Source: Clostridiales bacterium (lineage in GTDB: Bacteria; Bacillota; Clostridia; Oscillospirales; Acutalibacteraceae). Taken from it: a stretch of DNA of 24,131 nucleotides. The position numbers and the translations under genes are program-made. The notes under the pieces are model-generated. The model made no database searches. It saw only the letters and a program-made list of their open reading frames with translations, and was not told the DNA's origin. Below are positions 7,012 through 16,577 of the stretch, piece by piece (position 1 is the first letter of the stretch; each line of letters starts with the position of its first letter). The stretch is from NCBI GenBank assembly GCA_019415925.1, contig DXYG01000037.1, forward strand, positions 1-24,131, read 5' to 3'.

Positions 7012-7040
7012 TTGTAATTTAACAGAATTTCTGTTATGAT
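7012..7040 (+). promoter_or_regulatory. Promoter of the STAS-MATE-NRPS operon
   Basis: TTGTAA (7012-7017) is separated by 17 bp from TATGAT (7035-7040). The -10 box is preceded by TGT, giving an extended -10 element. Transcription would begin near 7047, about 25 nt before ATG 7072. No terminator is seen between 7072 and 16490, so this may drive the whole NRPS unit. Confidence 0.7.
7021..7035 (+). promoter_or_regulatory. Perfect inverted repeat inside the promoter spacer (putative operator)
   Basis: AACAGAA-T-TTCTGTT is a perfect 7+7-bp inverted repeat around one central base. It fills the spacer between the -35 and -10 boxes of the operon promoter. A dimeric repressor bound here would block RNA polymerase. 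The cognate regulator is not evident in the window. Confidence 0.55.
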
Positions 7041-7071
7041 TAAATAAATATTTGACGTTGGAGGTATCATT

Positions 7072-7380
7072 ATGCAAATCACAACTAATATCAGTAATCA
7101 GAATCTTATAATTTCATTAAGCGGAAGACTTGATACTATTACCTCACCGCAGTTAGAGGAGGAGATTAACCGCAATTCTTTTGATGAAATTGAAACGGTT
7201 ACTCTTAATATGAGAGAGCTTGAGTATATATCAAGCGCAGGACTCAGGGTTATTTTAATGCTTTATAAGAAACTGACAAGTGTCAAAGGTAAGCTCAGGC
7301 TTATTAATGTAAATGATATGATTATGGAAATATTCACTATGACAGGAATGGACAGTTTTCTTGAGATAGAAAAAGCATAA
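7072..7380 (+). CDS. STAS-domain protein, anti-sigma factor antagonist-like
   Basis: The 102-residue single STAS domain is the size of SpoIIAA/RsbV. It shows S-G-R-L-D-T near residue 18 and Y-I-S-S-A-G-L-R at 52-59. Aligned with SpoIIAA, S55 is the candidate phosphoacceptor serine. In known partner switching, an RsbW/SpoIIAB-type ATPase phosphorylates this serine and the unphosphorylated form binds the ATPase. Here the only such ATPase-like domain nearby is the C-terminal part of the next gene product, a MATE transporter, 21 bp downstream. No sigma factor is present. The ribosome site is GGAGGT at 7060-7065. Confidence 0.9.
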   Translation: MQITTNISNQNLIISLSGRLDTITSPQLEEEINRNSFDEIETVTLNMRELEYISSAGLRVILMLYKKLTSVKGKLRLINVNDMIMEIFTMTGMDSFLEIEKA

Positions 7381-7401
7381 TATTTTTAAGAGAGTGATTT
7401 T

Positions 7402-9162
7402 ATGAGTGAAACAGCGTTAAAACGTAATTCTGTCACAATAAACAGGAAGTATTCGGAATATTTTTTGCCTACTGTTCTTACGGCTATGGCTACAAATATT
7501 GCAATGATTGTTGATTCAATAATAGCCGGCAATATTCTCGGAAAGAATGCTTTGGCTGCAATAAACCTGTTATCACCTGTTGCTCAGCTCTATTTTTCGC
7601 TGACAATTTTGTTCGGACTCGGAGCTTCAAGCGTTATAGCCGTTGCAAAGGGCAAGAATGACAGAACGCTTGTAAACCGCATTTTTACGACAACATTTAT
7701 TGCAGTTGTGTTATTATGCGTTGTGCTGATGGCAATACAGCTTCCGCTTGCAGGCGGAATATGCTCTTTGCTTACCAAGGACAAAGTTTTGAATCCGCTT
7801 TTATACCGGTATTACATACCGTTTATAATCGGAACGCCTCTTAATCTGATTCTGCTGTGTTCAGCTTATTTTATAAGAACTGACAACAGGCCGAGATTTG
7901 CTTCAAATATAATTATTGTGGCAAATATAATAAATCTGATTATGGATTATGTATATATGGGCGTTTTTGATATGGGAATTGCAGGCTCGTCAATAGCCAC
8001 CGTTACAGGCTACGCTGTGGGCTTTGTTATGATGATTACCCATTTCACTTCAAAAAAGAGCACGCTGCATTTTGACTTTTCAATTTTGAAAGCTCCGAAA
8101 AAATTTTTTGAAATATTCTCTAATTTGATTACGGTCGGCTTGTCGGGTGCGTTGGGAACGCTTCTTATAACAGTCAAAATGCTGTTTCTCAACTGGATTA
8201 TCCAGAGTACAGGCGGAAGAGATGCAATGGCTTCGTACTCAATATGCTCATCAAGTCAGATTTTTATGTCTATGTTCATAACAGGTGCGTCGCAGACAAT
8301 GATACCGATTGTCGGCGTTTGTCTGGGAGAAAAGGATTTTGACGGAATACGGTATGCTTTCAGACGTGCATTCACAATTCTTGCTGTAGTAAGCGTTGTA
8401 ACTATGATGTTTATTCTGGTTGCGCCCGAACCTGTAATAAGACTGTTCGGAATAACTGCTGCAAGCGATATTGCAAATGCAGTTCCCGCACTCAGGATAA
8501 ACGCTCTGTCATTTCCTGCACTTGCTTTTTCTTTTCTGTTTCTGTATTACTATATGGCTACTCAGAGAAAGACATTATCAACAACTATTGCTGTTGTCAA
8601 CGGCATTGTAATACTGATTCCTTCGGCTCTGATTCTTTCGGTATTTTTCGGAATAACAGGCGTGTGGATTTCACTTGTGGCAGCTCAGGTCGGCACTTTG
8701 ATTGTATTATATTTTATAATCCTCGTTATTAAAAGAAAATCAAAAGGTAAGTATGACAGCTTTTATCTTATTGAATCAAATGATAATAATGAGATTGTTT
8801 CATTGTCTTTCAAAGGCTCAAAGGAAAACGCCTCCGGTGTTTCTTTATATTTATCATCGTTTCTTACAAGTCACAATATTGAAAAAAACGTTGCTAACAG
8901 GATAGCTGTAGCTGTTGAAGGAATTTCGGCAGACATCGCAGAGCGTACCGGTAAGAAGAAAAAAACAGATATTGATATTCGTATTATGATTGACGGAAAT
9001 GACGCAATAATTTCTATTCGTGATAACGGAGAGCCGTATGATATTGTTTCAAATAATGGTGAAGAAAAAACACTTTCGGAAATTGAGGTAGTAAAAGCTG
9101 TTTCAAAAAGTGTTGAATATTCAAGTGTACTGGGATTTAACAGATTGGTAATTAAAATTTAA
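7402..9162 (+). CDS. MATE-family exporter fused to a degenerate RsbW-like ATPase domain
   Basis: The 586-residue protein exceeds a usual MATE (about 450). Residues 1-450 are a typical 12-helix multidrug/metabolite exporter with two repeated halves (for example G-L-G-A-S-S near 72). Residues 460-586 form a soluble domain resembling HATPase_c_2 of RsbW/SpoIIAB: an N-box-like helix N-R-I-A-V-A-V-E506-G-I-S-A-D, a D541-N-G-E-P motif, and a C-terminal S-V-E-Y-S-x-V-L-G-F-N strand. The N-box Asn expected four residues after E506 is Ala510, and no glycine-rich lid is visible, so kinase activity is doubtful. It is sandwiched between a STAS protein and the NRPS, suggesting export of the peptide product with gating by the STAS protein. 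Both roles are inferred. Confidence 0.88.
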   Translation: MSETALKRNSVTINRKYSEYFLPTVLTAMATNIAMIVDSIIAGNILGKNALAAINLLSPVAQLYFSLTILFGLGASSVIAVAKGKNDRTLVNRIFTTTFIAVVLLCVVLMAIQLPLAGGICSLLTKDKVLNPLLYRYYIPFIIGTPLNLILLCSAYFIRTDNRPRFASNIIIVANIINLIMDYVYMGVFDMGIAGSSIATVTGYAVGFVMMITHFTSKKSTLHFDFSILKAPKKFFEIFSNLITVGLSGALGTLLITVKMLFLNWIIQSTGGRDAMASYSICSSSQIFMSMFITGASQTMIPIVGVCLGEKDFDGIRYAFRRAFTILAVVSVVTMMFILVAPEPVIRLFGITAASDIANAVPALRINALSFPALAFSFLFLYYYMATQRKTLSTTIAVVNGIVILIPSALILSVFFGITGVWISLVAAQVGTLIVLYFIILVIKRKSKGKYDSFYLIESNDNNEIVSLSFKGSKENASGVSLYLSSFLTSHNIEKNVANRIAVAVEGISADIAERTGKKKKTDIDIRIMIDGNDAIISIRDNGEPYDIVSNNGEEKTLSEIEVVKAVSKSVEYSSVLGFNRLVIKI

Positions 9163-9221
9163 AGCAGAAGAATAAATTTAAGTGTTGTCTGTATAAAAAA
9201 TAATTTTTAGGGGTGAATGAA

Positions 9222-12200
9222 ATGAATAAACCAAAAAAGACTGTTCTTTCAAAGACAGAGTACGGAATTTATTTTGATTATTTGAACAATCCAGGCAGTA
9301 TTGCTTACAATATTCCGTTGTTTTTAAAGCTTGACAAGGATATCGACATTACAAGACTTAAGCAGGCGGTTGAAGCAGGCATTGAAAATCATCCGTACAT
9401 TAAATCACGATTAACTGCCGACAGCGACGGAGCTGTTTACAAGCTTTCGTCCGATGAACCGGCAGTTGTGGAAGTTAAAGAAATGCACGACGCTGATTTT
9501 GACAGGAAAAGCCTTGTTTATCCTTTCGAGATACTCAGCGAAAGACTTTATCGGTGCTGTATTATTAGTCTTGATTCATATGTAATGCTTTTCTGCGATT
9601 TTCACCATATTATCTTTGACGGCTCGTCAGCGAAGATTTTTTTGAATGACGTTGACAGAGCCTACAACGGTCTGCCGCTTGAACCGGAGCATTTTACAGG
9701 AAACGATGTTTCGGATGAAGAAGAGGAAAGATTAAAGACAGATGAGCTAAAAACAGCCAAGGAATACTATAATTCTGTTTTCGGCGGCATTGAGCTTGAT
9801 TCCGTTATGCTGAATGATAAAAATGACGGAAAATCACTTGCAAAAGCTGTTGATTACAAATTCACCTCCTTTAACGCTGACGATATTAGAAAGTTCTGCC
9901 GCAAAAACGGCATAAAAACAAGCACATTCTTCTGCGGTGTTTACGGCTTTTTGCTTGCAAAATTTTCGGGAGCTGACGAAAGCCTTTTTGCAACTATTCA
10001 TAACGGACGAAACGAAAAGCTCTCAAATTCCTGCGGAATGTTTGTTAAGACATTGCCTGTTTACTGTAATTTCAGTAATAACGAAAGTGTTGTGCAATTT
10101 CTGACGAATCTTGATTCACAGCTGCAAAACAACAGAAAATATGATTTGTATTCATATGCAGATATATGCTCTGATTTACAGATAAATCCGCCTACGATTT
10201 TTGCATATCAGGGAGATATATTCAGAAATATTAACTTCTGCGGAAAGGAAATATTTGCTGACAGTATAGATGTTCCCGATGCCAAGGCTAATATTTCGGC
10301 AGAGCTTTCAAGAATTAACGGAAAATTTTCGTTAAGATTTGAATACCGTGCAGATTTGTACGAGGAAAAATCCGCAGAAAGCTTTTTGAAATCGTTTGAA
10401 AAAGCGGTAACTGAATTTATCGGAAAAGAAAACATAAGTGATATTGATATAACCGACAGCGAACAGATTTCTCTGCTTGACAGCTTTAACAATACCGAAA
10501 GGGATTACGAAAAGACCGATATTATTACTCTTTTCAGACGTCGGGCAGAGCAGAATCCCGACAACACAGCCGTTGTATATCTTGACAAGAGCTATACATA
10601 CAAAGAGGTTGACGAAATTTCCGAAAGGATAGGTGCATATATTTCCTCGCTCGGAATCGGCAGGGAAGACGTTGTTTCCGTTCTTATTCCGAGATGTGAA
10701 TATATGGTGCTTGCTTCTCTCGGTGTATTAAAGTCCGGTGCGGCATATCAGCCGCTTGACCCGTCATATCCGCAGGAGCGTCTTGAATTTATGATGCAGG
10801 ACGCAGAGGCAAAGCTGTTGATTGCAGGAAAAGATTTGCTTGAGCGTGTTCCTAATTACAAGGGAAAGGTGTTACTAATTGAGGATATTCAAAGCCTTCC
10901 CGAATGCAATAAAATCAGTACAAATCCCAAGCCTGAGGATTTGTTTATTATGCTCTATACCTCAGGTTCGACAGGTACGCCGAAGGGCTGTATGCTTGAA
11001 CACAGAAATATAGTTTCATTCTGCAACTGGTACAGAAATTATTACAATCTTACTTCTCAATCAAGAGTAGCGGCTTACGCAAGCTACGGCTTTGATGCGA
11101 ATATGATGGATATGTATCCTGCGCTGACAACGGGTGCGGCAGTCTATATAATTGATGAAGCAATCCGTCTTGACCTTGTAGCTATAGATAAGTACTTTAA
11201 CGAAAACGGTATAACACACAGCTTTATGACAACACAGGTCGGCAGGCAGTTTGCTGTTGAAATTGACAACAGCACCATAACCGAATTGTCCGTTGGCGGC
11301 GAAAAGCTTGTGCCGCTTGCTCCTCCGAAAAATCATAAGATGATAAATCTTTACGGCCCTACCGAAAGCACAGTTTGTATAACCGCATTTGAGCTTGACA
11401 AACTATATGACAGAGTTCCTATAGGAAAGGCACTTGACAATACAAAGCTTTATGTTGTTGATAAGCAGGGCAGACGTTTGCCGCCCTGTGTTCCGGGTGA
11501 ATTATGGGTTGCAGGTCACGGCGTGTCAAGAGGTTACTTAAACCGCCCCGAACAGAACGAAAAAGCCTTTATCAAAAATCCGTTTACCGATGAAAAAGGC
11601 TATGAACGAGCTTACAGAACAGGCGATATAGTGCGTTTTCTGCCTGACGGTAATATCGACTTTGTCGGCAGAAATGACGGTCAGGTTAAAATCAGAGGCT
11701 TCAGAATTGAGCTTTCCGAGGTTGAGCGAATTATTCGTGAATTTGACGGAATAAAAGACGCAACTGTTGCGGCATTTGATGAGCCGGGCGGAGGAAAATT
11801 TATTGCAGCTTACGTTGTATCTGACAGCAAGGTAGATATTCAGAAGCTCAATGAATTTATACTTGCTAACAAACCTCCGTATATGGTTCCTGCTGTTACA
11901 ATGCAGATTGACAGAATTCCGCTTAATCAGAATCAGAAGGTCAACAAGCGTGCATTGCCCAAGCCTGAAAAGAAAGCACAGAACAGTGAATCATCATCAA
12001 AGCCTATGACCTTGCTTGAAAAGAAAATTCACTCAATTATTGCTAAAATTCTCGGTAACGATAAATTCAGTGTTACTGAAAATCTTTTGTTTGCAGGACT
12101 CAATTCTCTGTCGGTAATTAAGCTTGCAGTTGAACTTCATAAGGAATTCGGCTTTGAGGCTAATGTAAAGCAGATGATGAAGGAATGTTCGGTTATTTCT

Positions 12201-15200
12201 ATTGAAGACCGGCTTCAGGAATACCTTATGAGCGGAGCATTGGCAAAGAATACAGCTCAGACAAAGCAAAAGGCTTACAAGTCTTTATATCCTCTGTCAA
12301 AGACGCAGTTGGGCGTATACTTTGACTGTATGAAAAATCCGTACACTACGCTCTATAACATTCCGTCAATTCTTAAATTCACAAAGTCAATAAACGCAAA
12401 TAAGCTTGCTGACAGTGTTAAAAAGGTCATTCTTGCGCATCCGTACATATTCACACATCTTACAACGCAAAATGATGATGTGGAGCAGGTTTATCCGGAA
12501 AGCACTCAGCTTGATATTCCCGTAAAGAAAATGACAGAAAACGAGCTTGAACTCTTAAAGAAAGAATTTGTCAAGCCGTTTAACTTCTCCAAATCTCCTC
12601 TATTCAGAATCCTCGTTGTTGAAACAGAAAGAAATATCTATCTTTTCGCTGATTTTCATCATATTATTTTTGACGGTGCGTCTTACAACATATTTTTGAA
12701 TCAGCTCAAAGCAGCATATGAGGGCGCTGAAATCAAGTCAGAGGATTATACATATTTTGACTATATTGATGACGAAATCAAAGCTGAAAGCAGTGAAGAA
12801 TACAGCAAAGCTGAAAAATTCTTTGATGATATGATGAAGAATTTTGAGTCTGCGTCCGAAATAACTCCCGATATAGGCTCACAGGGAGATAACGGCAGGC
12901 TTGCAGAGGTAAGTGTTCCATTTGATTTGGCGCAGATAGAAGCTTTCTGTAATAAAAACGGTGTTACACCTGCGCAGCTTTTCCTTGCAGCCGCTTTCTA
13001 TTCAGTATCACGCTTTACAAATTCAAGAAACGTATATCTCAGCACAATCAGCAACGGCAGAAGTGATATGCGTCTGACGGATTGTTTTGGTATGTTTGTT
13101 AAAACATTACCTCTCGGAATTGAGATTGAAGATATTTCGGCACTTGAATTTGTTAAAAAGAGCAAGTCTGTTTTTACGGGCGCAATAGAAAATGAAATTT
13201 ATCCTTATTCAAAGATTTGCTCAAAATTCGGATTTGCACCGAATATAATGTACGAATATCAGATTGGTGTAACGGACGATTTGAAAATTAACGGCGAAGC
13301 TGTTGAGAGAAATTTCTTTGAAATGGAAATCACCAAGTTCAAAACTGCAATTTACATTGAAAATTATAAAAATCAGCCCTGTATTGTTGTCCGTTACAAC
13401 GAAGCACTTTACAGTAAAGATTTGATGCAGACGCTTGTAAAATCAATTTTCAATGCGACTATGCATATTATTTCTGCACCTGACAGCAAGATAAGGAAAG
13501 TTTCTCTGCTTGACGACAGCCAGATTGATGAGCTGAACAGCTTTTCCTTAACAAGTATTGCTCCTGTTGAAACAAAGCTCCTGCATAAAATGTTTGAGAA
13601 TCAGGTTGAAAAAACTCCCGACAACAATGCAATTACTGCCTGTGACGGAACTCTTACATACAGAGAGCTTAACCGCCGTGCAAACGTTACTGCAAACGAG
13701 CTTATTGCAAGAGGTCTGAAAAAGGGCGGAAGAGTTGTTGTATTGCTTAGCAGAACCTCAAAAATTTTCTCAACCGTTTTCGGTATTCTCAAAGCAGGCG
13801 GAGCATTTATTCCGACCTGTCCCGACTATCCGCAGGAAAGAATAAACAGCATTATCGAGGACAGTGAGGCTGATTTCGTAGTAACCGAGGGCGAGCTTGT
13901 CAATGCTTACGATAAAACGGTAGATGTGGATTTACTTCTCGGCGGTGAAAATTGTGAAACACCTCAGGTTGACGTAAGTCCCGAGGATTTGGCTTATCTT
14001 ATCTACACATCAGGCTCAACGGGAAAGCCAAAGGGCGTTATGCTAAGACATATTGGAATAGCTAACTATGTAAGCTACAACGATGCAAATCCTCAGGTAA
14101 AGTATATTGTTGATAATTGCAAGGCTTACGGCTCTGTAACTACCGTATCATTTGATATGTCGCTCAAGGAAACAGCGCTTTCATTATGCAACGGTCTGAC
14201 GCTTGTATTTGCAAGCGACGAGCAGACGGTTAACCCGATTGCTCTTGCAAAATTTCTTAAAGAAAATAGTGTTGATGCTTTCAACTCAACACCTTCAAGA
14301 CTCTTACAGTATATGGAGCTTGATGAATTTGCCGAGGCAATGGCTGACTGCAAGGTTATTCTTTCGGGCGGTGAGAAATATACTTATAAGCTTCTGAAGC
14401 TTCTCCGTGAAAAAACTAATGCAAAAATTCTTAATACCTACGGACCAACCGAAATTACGGTTTCGTCAAACTGTAAAGACCTGACAAACGCTGATGAAAT
14501 TTCAGTCGGAAAACCGCTTCTGAACTATGTTGAACATATAGTTGATGTTGACAATAACCTGCTCCCTGTCGGAGTTGTCGGCGAGCTTCTGATTTCAGGC
14601 TGCGGAGTTGCACTTGGCTACAATAAACTTCCCGAGCAGACGAAAAAGGCGTTTATTGAATTTAACGGCGAAAGAACCTATCGTTCGGGCGACTACGCAA
14701 AGTGGACAAAGAACGGTGATGTTGTAATACTCGGCAGAACCGACAATCAGGTTAAGCTCAGAGGTCTGAGAATTGAGCTCGGCGAAATCGAAAAGTGCCT
14801 GTCAAACATTAACGGCATTAAGAGCGCAGTTGCTTTAATAAGAAAGGTGAATAACGCTGACGCTATATGTGCCTACTACACGTCTGATATTCAGCTTGAT
14901 GCGGAATTTATCAAAAATGAGCTTAAAAAATCCCTGACTGATTATATGGTGCCTGCGGCATATGTTCAGCTTTCAGAAATGCCGCTGACACCTAACGGCA
15001 AAATCAACACGAAGCTTTTGCCCGAGCCTCAGTCGTCCGAAAAGAAAACAGGAGTTAAACCGACAACTGCTCTTGAAAAAACTATGTGCGATATATTCTC
15101 AAAGGTTCTGGAGCTTGACAAGGTCTATGCCGACGATAATTTCTTTGATATAGGCGGCAGCTCGCTAACTGTAACAAGGGTAATTATTCTTGCCAATAAG

Positions 15201-16490
15201 AGCGGTATAGAGATTGCATACGGCGACGTATTTGAAAACCCGACTCCTGCCGCACTTGCAAAGCTTTGCGAAAAGGACGCTCCGAAGAACGACTTTGAAG
15301 ATTTGGGTAACTATGATTACGGTAATATTGAAAATGTGCTGCTTAAAAATAATCTTGAGAGCTTTAAAAACGGAGATATGCAGGAGATAGGCGATGTGCT
15401 CCTTACGGGTGCCGCAGGCTTCCTCGGAATACATATTCTTTATGAACTGCTCCACAGATACAGCGGCAAGGTTTACTGTCTGTTGCGTGACAAGAATAAC
15501 AATCCCGCAGAGGACAGACTTAATATGATTTTCTTCTATTATTTTGAAGAAAGTCTGAAAGAAAACTATTCTGACAGATTGACTGTCTTAAGCGGAGATG
15601 TCACAGACAGAGAATCCTTTGACAAGTTCCTTGATTTCAATATCGATACTGTTATCAACTGTGCCGCAAATGTAAAGCATTTTTCAAAGGGAACGGACAT
15701 TGAAGATGTCAATTTGTACGGAACGCTTAATGTAATAGATTTCTGTAAGCAGGCAGACGCACGTCTTATTCACGTTTCAACTATGAGCGTTGGAGGAATA
15801 TTTGTGGGTGAGCAGGGAGAGGTAACTCATCTGAAGGAAAATCTGCTTTATTTCGGACAGCAGACAACATCTAAGTACACGCTTTCAAAGTTCCTTGCCG
15901 AAAGGGCAATTCTTGAAGAGGTTTCAAAAGGCTTTAATGCAAAAATTATGCGTGTCGGTACTCTTTCCGCCAGAAACAGCGACGGTGAGTATCAGATTAA
16001 CTTTACCACAAATACATTTATGGGCAGGCTCAAATCCAATATTATCATCGGAAAATATCCGTATGATATGATAGAAACACCGTTTGAGCTTTCTCCGATA
16101 GATTTCGTTGCAAAGGCAATCCTCCTCCTGTCACAGACTCCGAAGGACTGTACTGTATTCCACCCGTTCAATAATCATATGTTGATGATGGGCGATTTGT
16201 ATATGGAGATGGATAAAATCGGACTTCACTCGCAGGCATCAGAAACAGAGGAATACGAAAAGGCGCTCGAAGAAGCAAAGCAAAATCCCGAAAAGGCGAA
16301 AATTCTTTCCAGTATGCTTGCCTACCAGAATATGGCGCACGGTCAAAAGATATTCTCCGTTGGAAAGAGCAATAAATACACCATGCAGGTGCTCTACAGA
16401 ATGGGATTCCACTGGCCTGTGACATCGCTTGACTATATGAAACGCTTTGTTAATGCACTTCGAGGACTTGGCTTCTTTGATTTTAACTAA
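9222..16490 (+). CDS. Two-module non-ribosomal peptide synthetase with terminal reductase (C-A-T-C-A-T-R)
   Basis: The synthetase has 2422 residues; start ATG 9222 follows AGGGGTG. Domain order: C1 (about 5-430; HHIIFDG near 127), A1 (436-913; YTSGSTGTPKG, YRTGD), T1 (GLNSLS, Ser near 961), C2 (1020-1433; HHIIFDG), A2 (1453-1933; YTSGSTGKPKG, YRSGD), T2 (GGSSL, Ser near 1978) and an R domain (2060-2420; TGAAGFLG, Y2219-x-x-x-K). A leading C domain before module 1 suggests N-acylation; the R domain releases an aldehyde by NAD(P)H reduction. Pocket residues by hand alignment to GrsA are D-A-M-F-S-G-L-V-C-K (A1) and D-M-K-F-L-G-T-V-S-K (A2). The Lys in A2 suggests an acidic substrate; A1 looks hydrophobic. 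This architecture matches gut Clostridia clusters making dipeptide aldehydes and pyrazinones. No phosphopantetheinyl transferase is in the window. Confidence 0.95.
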   Translation: MNKPKKTVLSKTEYGIYFDYLNNPGSIAYNIPLFLKLDKDIDITRLKQAVEAGIENHPYIKSRLTADSDGAVYKLSSDEPAVVEVKEMHDADFDRKSLVYPFEILSERLYRCCIISLDSYVMLFCDFHHIIFDGSSAKIFLNDVDRAYNGLPLEPEHFTGNDVSDEEEERLKTDELKTAKEYYNSVFGGIELDSVMLNDKNDGKSLAKAVDYKFTSFNADDIRKFCRKNGIKTSTFFCGVYGFLLAKFSGADESLFATIHNGRNEKLSNSCGMFVKTLPVYCNFSNNESVVQFLTNLDSQLQNNRKYDLYSYADICSDLQINPPTIFAYQGDIFRNINFCGKEIFADSIDVPDAKANISAELSRINGKFSLRFEYRADLYEEKSAESFLKSFEKAVTEFIGKENISDIDITDSEQISLLDSFNNTERDYEKTDIITLFRRRAEQNPDNTAVVYLDKSYTYKEVDEISERIGAYISSLGIGREDVVSVLIPRCEYMVLASLGVLKSGAAYQPLDPSYPQERLEFMMQDAEAKLLIAGKDLLERVPNYKGKVLLIEDIQSLPECNKISTNPKPEDLFIMLYTSGSTGTPKGCMLEHRNIVSFCNWYRNYYNLTSQSRVAAYASYGFDANMMDMYPALTTGAAVYIIDEAIRLDLVAIDKYFNENGITHSFMTTQVGRQFAVEIDNSTITELSVGGEKLVPLAPPKNHKMINLYGPTESTVCITAFELDKLYDRVPIGKALDNTKLYVVDKQGRRLPPCVPGELWVAGHGVSRGYLNRPEQNEKAFIKNPFTDEKGYERAYRTGDIVRFLPDGNIDFVGRNDGQVKIRGFRIELSEVERIIREFDGIKDATVAAFDEPGGGKFIAAYVVSDSKVDIQKLNEFILANKPPYMVPAVTMQIDRIPLNQNQKVNKRALPKPEKKAQNSESSSKPMTLLEKKIHSIIAKILGNDKFSVTENLLFAGLNSLSVIKLAVELHKEFGFEANVKQMMKECSVISIEDRLQEYLMSGALAKNTAQTKQKAYKSLYPLSKTQLGVYFDCMKNPYTTLYNIPSILKFTKSINANKLADSVKKVILAHPYIFTHLTTQNDDVEQVYPESTQLDIPVKKMTENELELLKKEFVKPFNFSKSPLFRILVVETERNIYLFADFHHIIFDGASYNIFLNQLKAAYEGAEIKSEDYTYFDYIDDEIKAESSEEYSKAEKFFDDMMKNFESASEITPDIGSQGDNGRLAEVSVPFDLAQIEAFCNKNGVTPAQLFLAAAFYSVSRFTNSRNVYLSTISNGRSDMRLTDCFGMFVKTLPLGIEIEDISALEFVKKSKSVFTGAIENEIYPYSKICSKFGFAPNIMYEYQIGVTDDLKINGEAVERNFFEMEITKFKTAIYIENYKNQPCIVVRYNEALYSKDLMQTLVKSIFNATMHIISAPDSKIRKVSLLDDSQIDELNSFSLTSIAPVETKLLHKMFENQVEKTPDNNAITACDGTLTYRELNRRANVTANELIARGLKKGGRVVVLLSRTSKIFSTVFGILKAGGAFIPTCPDYPQERINSIIEDSEADFVVTEGELVNAYDKTVDVDLLLGGENCETPQVDVSPEDLAYLIYTSGSTGKPKGVMLRHIGIANYVSYNDANPQVKYIVDNCKAYGSVTTVSFDMSLKETALSLCNGLTLVFASDEQTVNPIALAKFLKENSVDAFNSTPSRLLQYMELDEFAEAMADCKVILSGGEKYTYKLLKLLREKTNAKILNTYGPTEITVSSNCKDLTNADEISVGKPLLNYVEHIVDVDNNLLPVGVVGELLISGCGVALGYNKLPEQTKKAFIEFNGERTYRSGDYAKWTKNGDVVILGRTDNQVKLRGLRIELGEIEKCLSNINGIKSAVALIRKVNNADAICAYYTSDIQLDAEFIKNELKKSLTDYMVPAAYVQLSEMPLTPNGKINTKLLPEPQSSEKKTGVKPTTALEKTMCDIFSKVLELDKVYADDNFFDIGGSSLTVTRVIILANKSGIEIAYGDVFENPTPAALAKLCEKDAPKNDFEDLGNYDYGNIENVLLKNNLESFKNGDMQEIGDVLLTGAAGFLGIHILYELLHRYSGKVYCLLRDKNNNPAEDRLNMIFFYYFEESLKENYSDRLTVLSGDVTDRESFDKFLDFNIDTVINCAANVKHFSKGTDIEDVNLYGTLNVIDFCKQADARLIHVSTMSVGGIFVGEQGEVTHLKENLLYFGQQTTSKYTLSKFLAERAILEEVSKGFNAKIMRVGTLSARNSDGEYQINFTTNTFMGRLKSNIIIGKYPYDMIETPFELSPIDFVAKAILLLSQTPKDCTVFHPFNNHMLMMGDLYMEMDKIGLHSQASETEEYEKALEEAKQNPEKAKILSSMLAYQNMAHGQKIFSVGKSNKYTMQVLYRMGFHWPVTSLDYMKRFVNALRGLGFFDFN

Positions 16491-16577
16491 AGCCTAAGAT
16501 GAGATTCTGATACTGATGAAGATATAAAAATATATTATCCAACGGTATTTTTTCAAAACTTAAAGGGAGAGAATTAT

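Noticed and set aside
9213..9215. GTG as the NRPS start
   Set aside because: The GTG overlaps the AGGGGTG ribosome site; ATG 9222 has correct spacing to that site.
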